A stretch of DNA of 64,000 nt from assembly GCF_013520865.1 (NCBI RefSeq), contig NZ_JACDXJ010000003.1, positions 62,001-126,000 of the forward strand. Direction: 5' to 3'. The notes under the pieces were generated by a model. It was given only the letters and a program-made list of their open reading frames with translations. It did no database searches and was not told where the DNA came from. Shown here one piece after another: positions 43,485 through 51,852 of this stretch; position 1 is the stretch's first letter; each line of letters opens with the position of its first letter. Origin of the DNA: Microvirga mediterraneensis (lineage in GTDB: Bacteria; Pseudomonadota; Alphaproteobacteria; Rhizobiales; Beijerinckiaceae). Made by a program: the position numbers and the translations under genes.

Positions 43485-44165
43485 ATGAGCTTGCATTCCG
43501 CTGTCCTCGCTCTTGCCTTCATCGCTTTGACATCGCCGGTTTTGGCTCAGCCCCTCTCGGGCCAAGCTGACGTTGTCGATGTGGACACCGTTGCCATCCG
43601 AGGCGAGAAAACCCGCATCCGGCTGTATGGCGTTGACGGTCCGGAAAGCCAGCAGACCTGCAATGACGGTTCTGGAGCCCGGTATCTCTGCGGGTCAAAA
43701 GCCGCTGATGCGCTTGCGTCGATCATCGGCCGTAACGGGCGGGTAGCCTGCAAGGAGCAGGACCGGGATCGTTACGGCCGCATCGTCGCCACCTGCGAGG
43801 CCAATGGCCGGGACATTGCCGGTGAGTTGATCCGGCAGGGCTGGGCGGTCGAGTACACTCAATATTCCGACGGCCGCTATTCCGACGAGGAGAAGGAAGC
43901 CCAGCGCGCCAAGCGCGGTCTGTGGGCGGGCACCTTCGTCAAGCCATGGGACTGGCGCCGCGGTGAGAGGCTGCCCAACGAGGCCTCAACAGGATCGGAT
44001 CGCAAGTGCGCCATCAAGGGCAACATCTCAGGCTCGGAGCGGATCTACCATTTGCCTGGCAGCCGCCACTATGCCCGCACAACCATCGATGAAGCCAAGG
44101 GCGAGCGCTGGTTTTGCGCTGAAGATGAAGCCAAGGCCGCCGGTTGGCGGGCGCCAAGAGGGTAG
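43485..44165 (+). CDS. Exported staphylococcal-nuclease-like thermonuclease
   Basis: 226 residues from ATG 43485. A signal peptide (HSAVLALAFIALTSPVLAQP) precedes an SNase domain. IRLYGVDGPESQQTC contains the catalytic Arg and Asp of the OB fold. EQDRDRYGRIVATC and LIRQGWAVEYTQYS, then YSDEEKEAQRAKRGLW, are family hallmarks. A C-terminal extension with CAIKGNISGSERIYHLPGSR is a DNA-entry-nuclease-like extra domain seen in many alphaproteobacterial relatives. It would cleave extracellular or periplasmic nucleic acid in a Ca-dependent way. Confidence 0.88.
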   Translation: MSLHSAVLALAFIALTSPVLAQPLSGQADVVDVDTVAIRGEKTRIRLYGVDGPESQQTCNDGSGARYLCGSKAADALASIIGRNGRVACKEQDRDRYGRIVATCEANGRDIAGELIRQGWAVEYTQYSDGRYSDEEKEAQRAKRGLWAGTFVKPWDWRRGERLPNEASTGSDRKCAIKGNISGSERIYHLPGSRHYARTTIDEAKGERWFCAEDEAKAAGWRAPRG

Positions 44166-44177
44166 GGGGAGAACGCA

Positions 44178-44468
44178 ATGCTGAAGTCGCTTATCTTTGG
44201 GCTGATGTTGGTAGGAAGCCAACTTGGATCCGCGCTCGCCTTCGATCAACCTGGCTCGTCGCCTCTTCTCGAAAGGCTGGAGAACCTGCGACCCTTCCAG
44301 GTCGCTCAAGCCAGATCCTGCAAGGCAGCCAGCACGTGCCGGGAAGCTGTCCAGATGTGGTGTGGTGGCTACCGACGGGCCGATGGCGACAATGACGGCA
44401 TCCCTTGCGAGAACGTCTGTAGTTCACGCTCGGAAGTCGAGCGAATCAAGAGCGAAATCGGCTGTTAA
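44178..44468 (+). CDS. Exported Excalibur-domain protein
   Basis: 96 residues with a signal peptide (LIFGLMLVGSQLGSALAF) and a C-terminal Excalibur calcium-binding motif: CREAVQMWCGGYRRADGDND then GIPCENVC. The DxDxDGxxCE core is as known. Excalibur domains are often fused to or encoded beside SNase-type nucleases, and here the gene starts 13 bases after the SNase gene, so the two probably form a pair. Confidence 0.85.
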   Translation: MLKSLIFGLMLVGSQLGSALAFDQPGSSPLLERLENLRPFQVAQARSCKAASTCREAVQMWCGGYRRADGDNDGIPCENVCSSRSEVERIKSEIGC

Positions 44469-44746
44469 AGCCCTGTCTCAATTCAGATTATTGCGTTCGT
44501 AGAAGCCGACTGAAGGCGAGATGACCGCCATGGAAGTGGCGCCGAGCTGCGGAGCGTTAACCTGCTCAGTGCTTGGATCGAGAATATCGGGCCAATGGCA
44601 AGTAGCCAGTCTTAATGGCAAAGCGTTCTGTGTTGCCTACAATCTACGCTAAGCGAATTCCTGCCACTATGAGGGCAGCCTCCAGTTGATGGGTGTCTTA
44701 AGTTGAGATTTAGTTCAGGAGATTTCTCTCCTGATTATGGTTTCCA
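44469..44746. other. Gene-free region upstream of the large helicase gene
   Basis: 278 bases of lower GC with no frame of interest. It must contain the promoter of the defence-like gene at 44747. The last 60 bases (AAGTTGAGATTTAGTTCAGG, then AGATTTCTCTCCTGATTATG) are AT-rich; TTGAGA and TGATTATGG could belong to it, but I see no clear operator. Confidence 0.3.
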
Positions 44747-47700
44747 ATGTCACTTGTAGAAGAGGCTTCCGTCTTTCAGAGCAATCTGCCACTTGAGACG
44801 AAACTTGATCGGGCAAGGATGGAGCTCCTGGACCTCTCGGCCAGGAACCGCCTTTTGAATATTCCGAGGTTTTCCAAGAGCGCAAAGACGATCGAGATCG
44901 TCGACGAGAAGTCCTCTGAGATTTTCCGGCTGCTGGTGCGGGACGGAAAGGCCTTCACTTTTGTCCCAGGGCGCGAGGATCGCGACGGAGCGGAGGAGGA
45001 GGATCCATCCTCAGTCGAGCTGACGCAGCCGGAAGAGACAGACGAGATCGACGAGCGCGGGGTATCGCGGCGCCATGCTGACACGAAACTTCAGACGCGG
45101 ATGACCCCGAAGGGACTTCAGAAGCGCCTGCTCGATCTCTACTACGATGCGCGCACGCTCGAGGAGGAGCAGGGCGTCAATATCCTCTTCCTCGCGCTGG
45201 GAACGCTGAAGTGGATAGATCCCAACAACAAGGACAATATCCGGTACGCCCCGCTGATCCTGCTCCCCGTCAGCCTTGATCGCGGCACGGCGGGCGAGAA
45301 ATTTCGCCTGCGGTGGAGGCAGGAGGATCCGGCCTCAAACCTCTCCCTAGAAGCCTATCTCGACCGGGTGCACGCCCTGAAGCTCCCGGAGTTTGAGCCA
45401 GGAGATGACCTCGACCCGGCAGCGTACATAGCCGAGGTTGCCGATGCGGTCTCGACGAAGCGGGAATGGTCAGTAAACCCTGATGATGTCGTCCTCGGCT
45501 TCTTCTCCTTCGCCAAGTTCCTGATGTACCGGGATCTTGATCCCGAAAGCTGGCCGGCGGACAGCAAGCTGACGGAGCAGCCCCTCATCCGCGGACTGCT
45601 TGCGGACGGTTTCTCAGCGCGCGATGAGCTGCTCTCCGAGGATGTGAACATCGATGCTCACATCTCACCATCGGAGATGCTGCACATTGTTGACAGCGAT
45701 GGCTCGCAGACGCTCGCCGTCCACGATGTGCGCAAGGGCCGCAACCTTGTCATCCAAGGCCCGCCCGGGACGGGCAAGTCACAGACCATCGCGAACGTGA
45801 TAGCATCCGCCGTCGCGGATGGAAAGACGGTCCTCTTCGTTGCCGAGAAGATGGCGGCCTTGGAGGTCGTGAAACGACGCCTCGACCAGGCGGGTGTCGG
45901 CGACGCATGCCTTGAACTCCATAGCAACAAAGCAAACAAACGAATCCTCCTTGAGGAGCTGCGCCGGACATGGGATCTCGGCTCGCCACGGGGAGAGTTC
46001 CCCGGATCGTTGACGGGCAGATTGGTCGAGGCCCGGGATGTACTGAACGGACACGCCACGCGGCTGCACCGTCGTCACGCTCCCTCGGAGCTCAGCCCTT
46101 ACCAAGTGCTTGGGCATCTCGTCCGCTTGAGACAGGCAGGCCAGCGTCCCGTCGACCTGACACTGGATGGACCAACAACGTGGTCGCCGGACGATCTTAG
46201 CGAGCGTCGTCGCATCCTGCATGAGCTGGTTCAGCGGGTCGAGGACATCGGGTTACCGGCTCGTCATCCCTGGCACGGGGTTGGCCTCGACATGATCCTC
46301 CCGACCACGCTCGAGCGGCTGGTTCCCCGGATCGAAGGGCTGAAGGCACGCACCGATGCACTGCGCGTCGAAATCGGCGAGCTTGCCCGCACACTCGAGC
46401 ACCCGGACCCCGGCACCTTCGACGACATCGTGCCGCTTCGCGAGCTGGCGGATGTCCTGGCGGCCGCACCAACCCTGTCCGCCGATGCCCTCGCGGCTTC
46501 TGTCTGGGACGAACATGCGGATGGAATTCGAGGGCTCGTCGCCTTGGGCTTCGATTTTGAGCGGAGGTCAAGAGAGCTTGCGCCATCCGTTCCCGCCGAA
46601 GCCCTCCAAACCTCAGTCGATGGCTTGGAGGCGCAGCTCGCATGGCTGCCCCAGGATTTTCCGGCTAGCGCCTTTGACCGGATGCGCAGACTGGCGGACC
46701 TGTTGCCGCGCCTGTGGACCGATGCGGAGCGGCTGAAGCGGGAATTGGGAGCAACAGGCGAGGTCGACACCTTCGCTGCGGTCTCGCGTCTCGTGTCGAT
46801 GGGCGAGCGGGTTGCCGCTGCGCCGGACGCCAGTCCCGAGGCTTTCGCGGCAGCCATTTGGGATCAGGGTGTCGAGCAGGCTGGCGATCTTACTGACGCT
46901 GTTGCGGTTCTCGAGACCGTTCGTGCCCAAGTCGGTGACCGTCTCCTTGACGTGGCCTGGAACACCGACGTCGCTGCCGCACGGCAGGCGCTCGCGATGC
47001 ACACCGGGCTGTTCCGGTACTTCAGCGGCGATTGGCGCAAGGCCAAGGCGTTAGTCCGGACGATCGTCCGAACCCCAGACATGCCAGCGCCTGAACTGAT
47101 TGAACTGCTCGATCAGCTCATGAAGGGCCAAGCCGCAGCGAAAGCCATCAGGGACGGGGATGCATTCGGCCGTTCGGCCTTCGGCGCCGACTGGCGTGGG
47201 GAGCGTTCGGCGTCAGCGCCCTTGGGAGCCCTCGTGGCATGGATGAGGACACTGCGCGGTCTCGGCGCCGAACCGCGTCTGATCGCAGGCCGGCTCGCGG
47301 AGCGATCCGAGGTGCGGGAGCGCTCGGCTCAGCTTCAGCGGGTACTCGATGAGATCTCGCCCCTGCTGAAGTCGCTCTGGTCCGATCTCGGGTCCGTCGC
47401 GCCGGCTGCCTTCGACGGTGCGGCATCGATCGAGCACGTGAACCTCGGGATCGTCGATGGTCGCGTCCGGGCGCTCGTGGCGGCCGATGACCTGAGCCGG
47501 CAGGTTCTGCGCACCATGCCCGAGCGGTTGCCGGAACGCCTCGAGTTGATCCGCTCGCTGTTTGCCTGGCAGCAGGTGGCTCGCGCGCTCGCCGAGCGCG
47601 GTGATTTGGGACGCTCTGCGTTCGGAGAGGCATGGAATGGGATCTTCTCAGATTGGGAGCGCTTATCAGCTGCTGTGGACTGGATCACTCGGCACGGATC

Positions 47701-50338
47701 GCTGCGCTTCCTCGCGGCGCGGCTCCCGGAACGACAGGAGATCGCTGATCGGAGCCAGCGCGCCGAGAAGGATGCAAACAGTATCTCGTCGGACCTTCGC
47801 GAGCTCCTCTCTTCCTTGAAGAGCGGACCGACCCCGCTGTTCGGAGTGGCTTCCGACGGTGCCATGCCTCTGTCGGGCCTATCGGACCGGCTCGGGCTCT
47901 GGCTTGCAAATACCGAGCAGCTTTCCAAGTGGGTGTCGTATCGCGAGCGCGCGGATCGCGGCCACGCATTGGGTCTCGGCAACATCATCGACCATCTCGC
48001 CGACGGCAGGCTTGAGACCGCTGCCGCACATGCGACTTTCGAGATGGCGTACTATGAGGCCATACTGGCGGAGTTCGTGGCGAAGGAGCCGGATCTCGGC
48101 CGGTTCGACGGCAACCTCCATGGCCGGCTCGCCCGGGAGTTCGCGAACCTCGATCGGGAGCGCATCAAGGCGGCGAGCTTGGAAGTCGTGCGTGCCCATC
48201 ATCGCCGGATCCCATCGCGTGACGGTGGAGTAGGCCCCGTCGGGGTCCTTCGGGCGGAGATGGCCCGCCGGCGCGGCCACATGCCGATCCGCCAGCTCAT
48301 GCAAAGGGCCGGTCCCGCTGTTCAGGCTTTGAAGCCCGTCCTGATGATGAGCCCGTTGTCCGTCGCGCAATTCCTGACACCCGGGCGCATGACTTTCGAC
48401 CTCCTCGTCATGGACGAGGCCAGTCAGATTCAGCCCGTCGACGCACTCGGTGCGATCGCGCGGTGCCGGCAAGTCGTTGTCGTCGGGGACGAGCGGCAGC
48501 TCCCACCAACGAAGTTCTTCGCGAAGATGACCGGGGGGCAGGCTGAGGATGATGACGGCGAGGGCGCTCAGGTCGCGGACATCGAGAGCATCCTTGGACT
48601 ATTCTCGGCAAGAGGTCTTCCCCAGCGCATGCTGCGCTGGCACTACCGCAGCCGGCATCAGTCTCTGATCGCGGTCTCAAACAGCCAGTTCTACGAGAAC
48701 AAACTCTTCATCGTGCCCAGCCCCTACACCCAGGAAGCTGGGATGGGATTGCGGTTCCACCACGTTCCCAACGGCATTTTTGACTCTGGAGGGACCGGGA
48801 CGAATGCGATCGAGGCGCGGACCGTAGCCGAGGCGATCATCCGGCATGCCAAGAGCCATCCCGGCCTTTCCCTCGGCGTGGCGACCTTCTCGGTGTCTCA
48901 GCGCCGAGCCATTCAGGATGAACTCGAGATCCTCAGGCGGCTCAATCCCGACACCGAAGACTTCTTCCACGCCCATCCGAGCGAGCCGTTCTTCGTGAAG
49001 AATCTCGAAAACGTGCAGGGTGATGAGCGCGATGTGATCATGATCTCGGTGGGCTATGCCAGGAATGCCCAGGGCTACATGGCCATGCGCTTCGGTCCAT
49101 TGGGTGCCGACGGAGGCGAGCGCCGGCTGAACGTCCTGATCAGCCGTGCGAAGCGGCGCTGCGAGGTGTTCTCCTCCATTACGGACGAGGACATCGATCT
49201 TGAACGGGCAAAGGGCAAGGGCGTCTTCGCGTTCAAGCTCTTCCTGCATTACGCCCGTACCGGCCGTCTCTCGGTGGCGCAGACGAGCGGGCGAGAGGCG
49301 GACAGCGTCTTCGAGGAGCAGGTCGCGAGCGCGCTCCAGGCGCGCGGTTACCAAGTCCATCCGCAGGTTGGCATTGCCGGCTTCTTCATCGACCTCGCAA
49401 TCGCGGACCCGGAGCGTCCCGGCAGATACCTCATTGGCATCGAATGTGATGGTGCGGCCTACCACAGTTCGAGGTCGGCCCGGGACCGCGACAGATTGCG
49501 TCAGGCGGTCCTGGAGGATCACGGGTGGATCATTCACCGGATCTGGAGCACCGACTGGTTCCAGCGGCCACAGGAGCAGTTGGAGCGCACCATCGCGGCA
49601 ATCGAGGCTGCCAAAGTCGAACTCGACGAACGCATTGAACTCGGCGCCCGTCGCCATCGCGCGGTACCCGTGGAGGTTGTGACAGTCGAGCGGGCAGACG
49701 TAACCGAAATCGGTCTGGTCGATGTTGTAGAGGATGGGCTCGCCGAGCGACTCTACGTCGAGGCAACGCCTTCCCGACCCGGGACATACGAACTGCACGA
49801 GACGCCTGTCGGGATCATGGCTGACCTGGTCGATCAGGTGGTCAAGGTGGAAACTCCTGTCCACATCGACGAGGTGGTCACGCGACTGAGAGGCGCCTGG
49901 AACCTGCAACGGGCTGGAGCAAGGATCCAGGCTGCTGTCGAAGAGGGTGTGAAACTGGCCGTCTCACGGGGACGTATCGAGCGGAAGGGACCATTCCTGT
50001 TCCTCCCGGAAGCGGACACGAGACTTCGCGACCGACGGAACGTGATGTCACCTGGGTTGCGCAAGCCCGAGATGATCTCACCAAGTGAGATTGCTGTCGG
50101 TGTCGTTCAGGTTGTGACGACGAACCTCGGAGCGACCGATGAGGAGATTGCCCTGAGCATCTCGCGCCTTCTCGGCTTCAAAGCGACTAGCGCACAACTC
50201 AAAGCGATCATCGGCCAAGTGGTTGATGGACTTCTTATTGAGGGGAAGCTGGTTCGAGACGGAGTTATGCTGACCCTGGCGTCGTCCGCAACAGAAGTGG
50301 GAGCCCCGCGAGCAGCCGAACAACTTGTCCCCGGGTAA
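44747..50338 (+). CDS. Giant SF1 helicase with DUF4011, Vsr-like nuclease and DUF3320 domains
   Basis: 1863 residues. Order of parts: N-terminal DUF4011 (LDLSARNRLLNIPR near residue 28); helicase Walker A GPPGTGKSQTIANVIA near residue 338; a long coiled-coil-rich insertion (about 400-1130); Walker B-type LLVMDEASQIQPVDALG near 1220 with VVGDERQLPPTKFF; ENVQGDERDVIMISVGYA and RRLNVLISRAKRRCEVF near 1463 (motifs V-VI). A Vsr/PD-(D/E)XK-type domain (IGIECDGAAYHSSRSARDRD near 1564, with WIIHRIWSTDWF) follows. A DUF3320-like region (residues about 1670-1790) ends it. Proteins of this build are COG1112-type Upf1-like helicases found in bacterial defence islands. It probably unwinds and cleaves invading nucleic acid; the target is unknown. 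Confidence 0.9.
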   Translation: MSLVEEASVFQSNLPLETKLDRARMELLDLSARNRLLNIPRFSKSAKTIEIVDEKSSEIFRLLVRDGKAFTFVPGREDRDGAEEEDPSSVELTQPEETDEIDERGVSRRHADTKLQTRMTPKGLQKRLLDLYYDARTLEEEQGVNILFLALGTLKWIDPNNKDNIRYAPLILLPVSLDRGTAGEKFRLRWRQEDPASNLSLEAYLDRVHALKLPEFEPGDDLDPAAYIAEVADAVSTKREWSVNPDDVVLGFFSFAKFLMYRDLDPESWPADSKLTEQPLIRGLLADGFSARDELLSEDVNIDAHISPSEMLHIVDSDGSQTLAVHDVRKGRNLVIQGPPGTGKSQTIANVIASAVADGKTVLFVAEKMAALEVVKRRLDQAGVGDACLELHSNKANKRILLEELRRTWDLGSPRGEFPGSLTGRLVEARDVLNGHATRLHRRHAPSELSPYQVLGHLVRLRQAGQRPVDLTLDGPTTWSPDDLSERRRILHELVQRVEDIGLPARHPWHGVGLDMILPTTLERLVPRIEGLKARTDALRVEIGELARTLEHPDPGTFDDIVPLRELADVLAAAPTLSADALAASVWDEHADGIRGLVALGFDFERRSRELAPSVPAEALQTSVDGLEAQLAWLPQDFPASAFDRMRRLADLLPRLWTDAERLKRELGATGEVDTFAAVSRLVSMGERVAAAPDASPEAFAAAIWDQGVEQAGDLTDAVAVLETVRAQVGDRLLDVAWNTDVAAARQALAMHTGLFRYFSGDWRKAKALVRTIVRTPDMPAPELIELLDQLMKGQAAAKAIRDGDAFGRSAFGADWRGERSASAPLGALVAWMRTLRGLGAEPRLIAGRLAERSEVRERSAQLQRVLDEISPLLKSLWSDLGSVAPAAFDGAASIEHVNLGIVDGRVRALVAADDLSRQVLRTMPERLPERLELIRSLFAWQQVARALAERGDLGRSAFGEAWNGIFSDWERLSAAVDWITRHGSLRFLAARLPERQEIADRSQRAEKDANSISSDLRELLSSLKSGPTPLFGVASDGAMPLSGLSDRLGLWLANTEQLSKWVSYRERADRGHALGLGNIIDHLADGRLETAAAHATFEMAYYEAILAEFVAKEPDLGRFDGNLHGRLAREFANLDRERIKAASLEVVRAHHRRIPSRDGGVGPVGVLRAEMARRRGHMPIRQLMQRAGPAVQALKPVLMMSPLSVAQFLTPGRMTFDLLVMDEASQIQPVDALGAIARCRQVVVVGDERQLPPTKFFAKMTGGQAEDDDGEGAQVADIESILGLFSARGLPQRMLRWHYRSRHQSLIAVSNSQFYENKLFIVPSPYTQEAGMGLRFHHVPNGIFDSGGTGTNAIEARTVAEAIIRHAKSHPGLSLGVATFSVSQRRAIQDELEILRRLNPDTEDFFHAHPSEPFFVKNLENVQGDERDVIMISVGYARNAQGYMAMRFGPLGADGGERRLNVLISRAKRRCEVFSSITDEDIDLERAKGKGVFAFKLFLHYARTGRLSVAQTSGREADSVFEEQVASALQARGYQVHPQVGIAGFFIDLAIADPERPGRYLIGIECDGAAYHSSRSARDRDRLRQAVLEDHGWIIHRIWSTDWFQRPQEQLERTIAAIEAAKVELDERIELGARRHRAVPVEVVTVERADVTEIGLVDVVEDGLAERLYVEATPSRPGTYELHETPVGIMADLVDQVVKVETPVHIDEVVTRLRGAWNLQRAGARIQAAVEEGVKLAVSRGRIERKGPFLFLPEADTRLRDRRNVMSPGLRKPEMISPSEIAVGVVQVVTTNLGATDEEIALSISRLLGFKATSAQLKAIIGQVVDGLLIEGKLVRDGVMLTLASSATEVGAPRAAEQLVPG

Positions 50339-50373
50339 TCGCTGGGGTGAAACGTCCAGGAAGATTCAGAGTT

Positions 50374-50410
50374 CTGGCGCCGTTGTCGCTTATCCCGATA
50401 ACGGCGCCAG
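50374..50410. terminator. Strong 15-bp hairpin after the helicase gene
   Basis: CTGGCGCCGTTGTCG and CGATAACGGCGCCAG pair over 15 positions with one G-T around the loop CTTATCC, 36 bases after the helicase stop. No T-run follows on either strand, so it may be a Rho-dependent or attenuating structure, or an RNA-stabilising element between helicase and nuclease genes. Confidence 0.45.
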
Positions 50411-50613
50411 CATGTCTGGCTGACCTGATCCGAGAACATTCAACCCTGAGTGCGTAAGCGAATAATCCGGTTTGGAGGTCGGCATGACCGGGGCGGGTAT
50501 GTACCCGACTAAGGCCGGGGGTGTGAAAACCGGGGAAAAGTATGCGCCCGGGTTGCTCGGCGGAATGCTGAACGGCCAAGGTTGGCTCCCGTCCGGAGCA
50601 ACACGAGTCCAGC

Positions 50614-51849
50614 GTGAACTTCTCCTTTCTGCATGCTGCTGACCTTCACCTCGGCAGCCCTCTGCTTGGCCTTTCGGTCAAGGATCCCGAGATTGCACGG
50701 CGCTTCGCCTCTGCCAGCCGGGAGGCGTTCCGTTCCCTGATCGACCAAGCAATCAGCGCGAAGGTGGCTTTCGCCGTCATTGCGGGGGACATCTACGATG
50801 GCGAGTGGAAGGACAATACTGTCGGGCTGTTCTTTAACCGGGAGATCTCCCGGCTGACCCGCGAAGGGATTCCAGTCTACGTCGTCAAAGGCAACCACGA
50901 TGCGGAAAGTGTCGTCACCAAGACGATGCCGAAACCCGAGGGGGTGACCGTCTTCGGCACCAGGAAGGCGGAGACCCACCGCATTGAGCACCTGAAGGTC
51001 GCAGTTCATGGCTGGAGCTATGAGGACCGCGCGACCGCGGCCGACTTTAGCCTCAGATACCCGGCCCCGGTGCCGGGCTGGTTCAACATCGGTGTCCTGC
51101 ACTCCTCGTGCGAGGGCAAGTCGGCGCATGCCACCTACGCTCCGTGCACGGTTCAGGAACTGGCGGCCCATGAATACCAGTACTGGGCGCTCGGTCACAT
51201 TCATGAGCACAGAGTGCTCAGCCAGAACCCTTGGATGGTCTACCCGGGGAATCTGCAAGGCAGGAGTGTCCGTGAATGCGGGGCGAAGGGCGCGGTGATT
51301 GTGGAAGTCAGGGATGGGGAGGTCCGCACGGTCGAAAGGGTCATTGTGGACAGCGCCCGGTGGGCAGCAATCGCTGTCGATGTTTCGAGCCTTGCAACTG
51401 ATGCCGAAATTGCAGCTGCCATCCGCAGGGAAGCCGAGAGCGCTACCGCTGACCTCGGTGAGCGCCTTCTCGCCTTGCGCATCACACTCACGGGTGAAAC
51501 CCCCTTGCATGACCATCTGAGGGCTGCGGGCGGCACGTTGCGCGACGAGTTGCAGGCGGTGCTCCATCACATTCACGAGGATATATGGTTCGAGAAGCTG
51601 GAGATCCGGACCTCGGCTCCGGCGGTGCCGAAGAGGGACCAGTTGGGTGGTCTGGACCCCGTCGCGATGCTCGCAGGCCTCTCCGATGACGCGGAACTGC
51701 GGCAGTCAGCTCACGAGATTGTGGGCGCATTGCTGGAAAAGCTTCCGCAGTCGTTCGCGGGGACTCCGGAACTGAACGACTTGGACATACTGATAGCTGA
51801 GGCGCAAAGCCTCGTCGTGGCACGGGCCATGGCTGGAAAGGCAGCTTGA
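50614..51849 (+). CDS. YhaO/SbcD-like metallophosphoesterase (DNA repair exonuclease)
   Basis: 411 residues from GTG 50614. Calcineurin-type phosphoesterase motifs are in order: LHAADLHLGSPL (D, H), VIAGDIYDG (D), VVKGNHDAES (NH), VLHSSCEGK (H) and ALGHIHEHRV (GHxH). These bind the two metal ions of Mre11/SbcD nucleases. The C-terminal 120 residues would contact the ATPase partner, encoded three bases downstream. It is likely the nuclease subunit of a YhaON-type complex. It lies 275 bases after the helicase gene on the same strand. Confidence 0.88.
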   Translation: MNFSFLHAADLHLGSPLLGLSVKDPEIARRFASASREAFRSLIDQAISAKVAFAVIAGDIYDGEWKDNTVGLFFNREISRLTREGIPVYVVKGNHDAESVVTKTMPKPEGVTVFGTRKAETHRIEHLKVAVHGWSYEDRATAADFSLRYPAPVPGWFNIGVLHSSCEGKSAHATYAPCTVQELAAHEYQYWALGHIHEHRVLSQNPWMVYPGNLQGRSVRECGAKGAVIVEVRDGEVRTVERVIVDSARWAAIAVDVSSLATDAEIAAAIRREAESATADLGERLLALRITLTGETPLHDHLRAAGGTLRDELQAVLHHIHEDIWFEKLEIRTSAPAVPKRDQLGGLDPVAMLAGLSDDAELRQSAHEIVGALLEKLPQSFAGTPELNDLDILIAEAQSLVVARAMAGKAA

Positions 51850-51852
51850 TCG

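Noticed and set aside
48677..49909. 410-residue open frame on the minus strand
   Set aside because: It is antisense to the conserved helicase motifs and nuclease domain of 44747-50338, and its product has no recognisable domain.
50509..51576. 355-residue open frame on the minus strand
   Set aside because: It covers the metal-binding motifs of the YhaO-like gene in reverse and shows no domain of its own.
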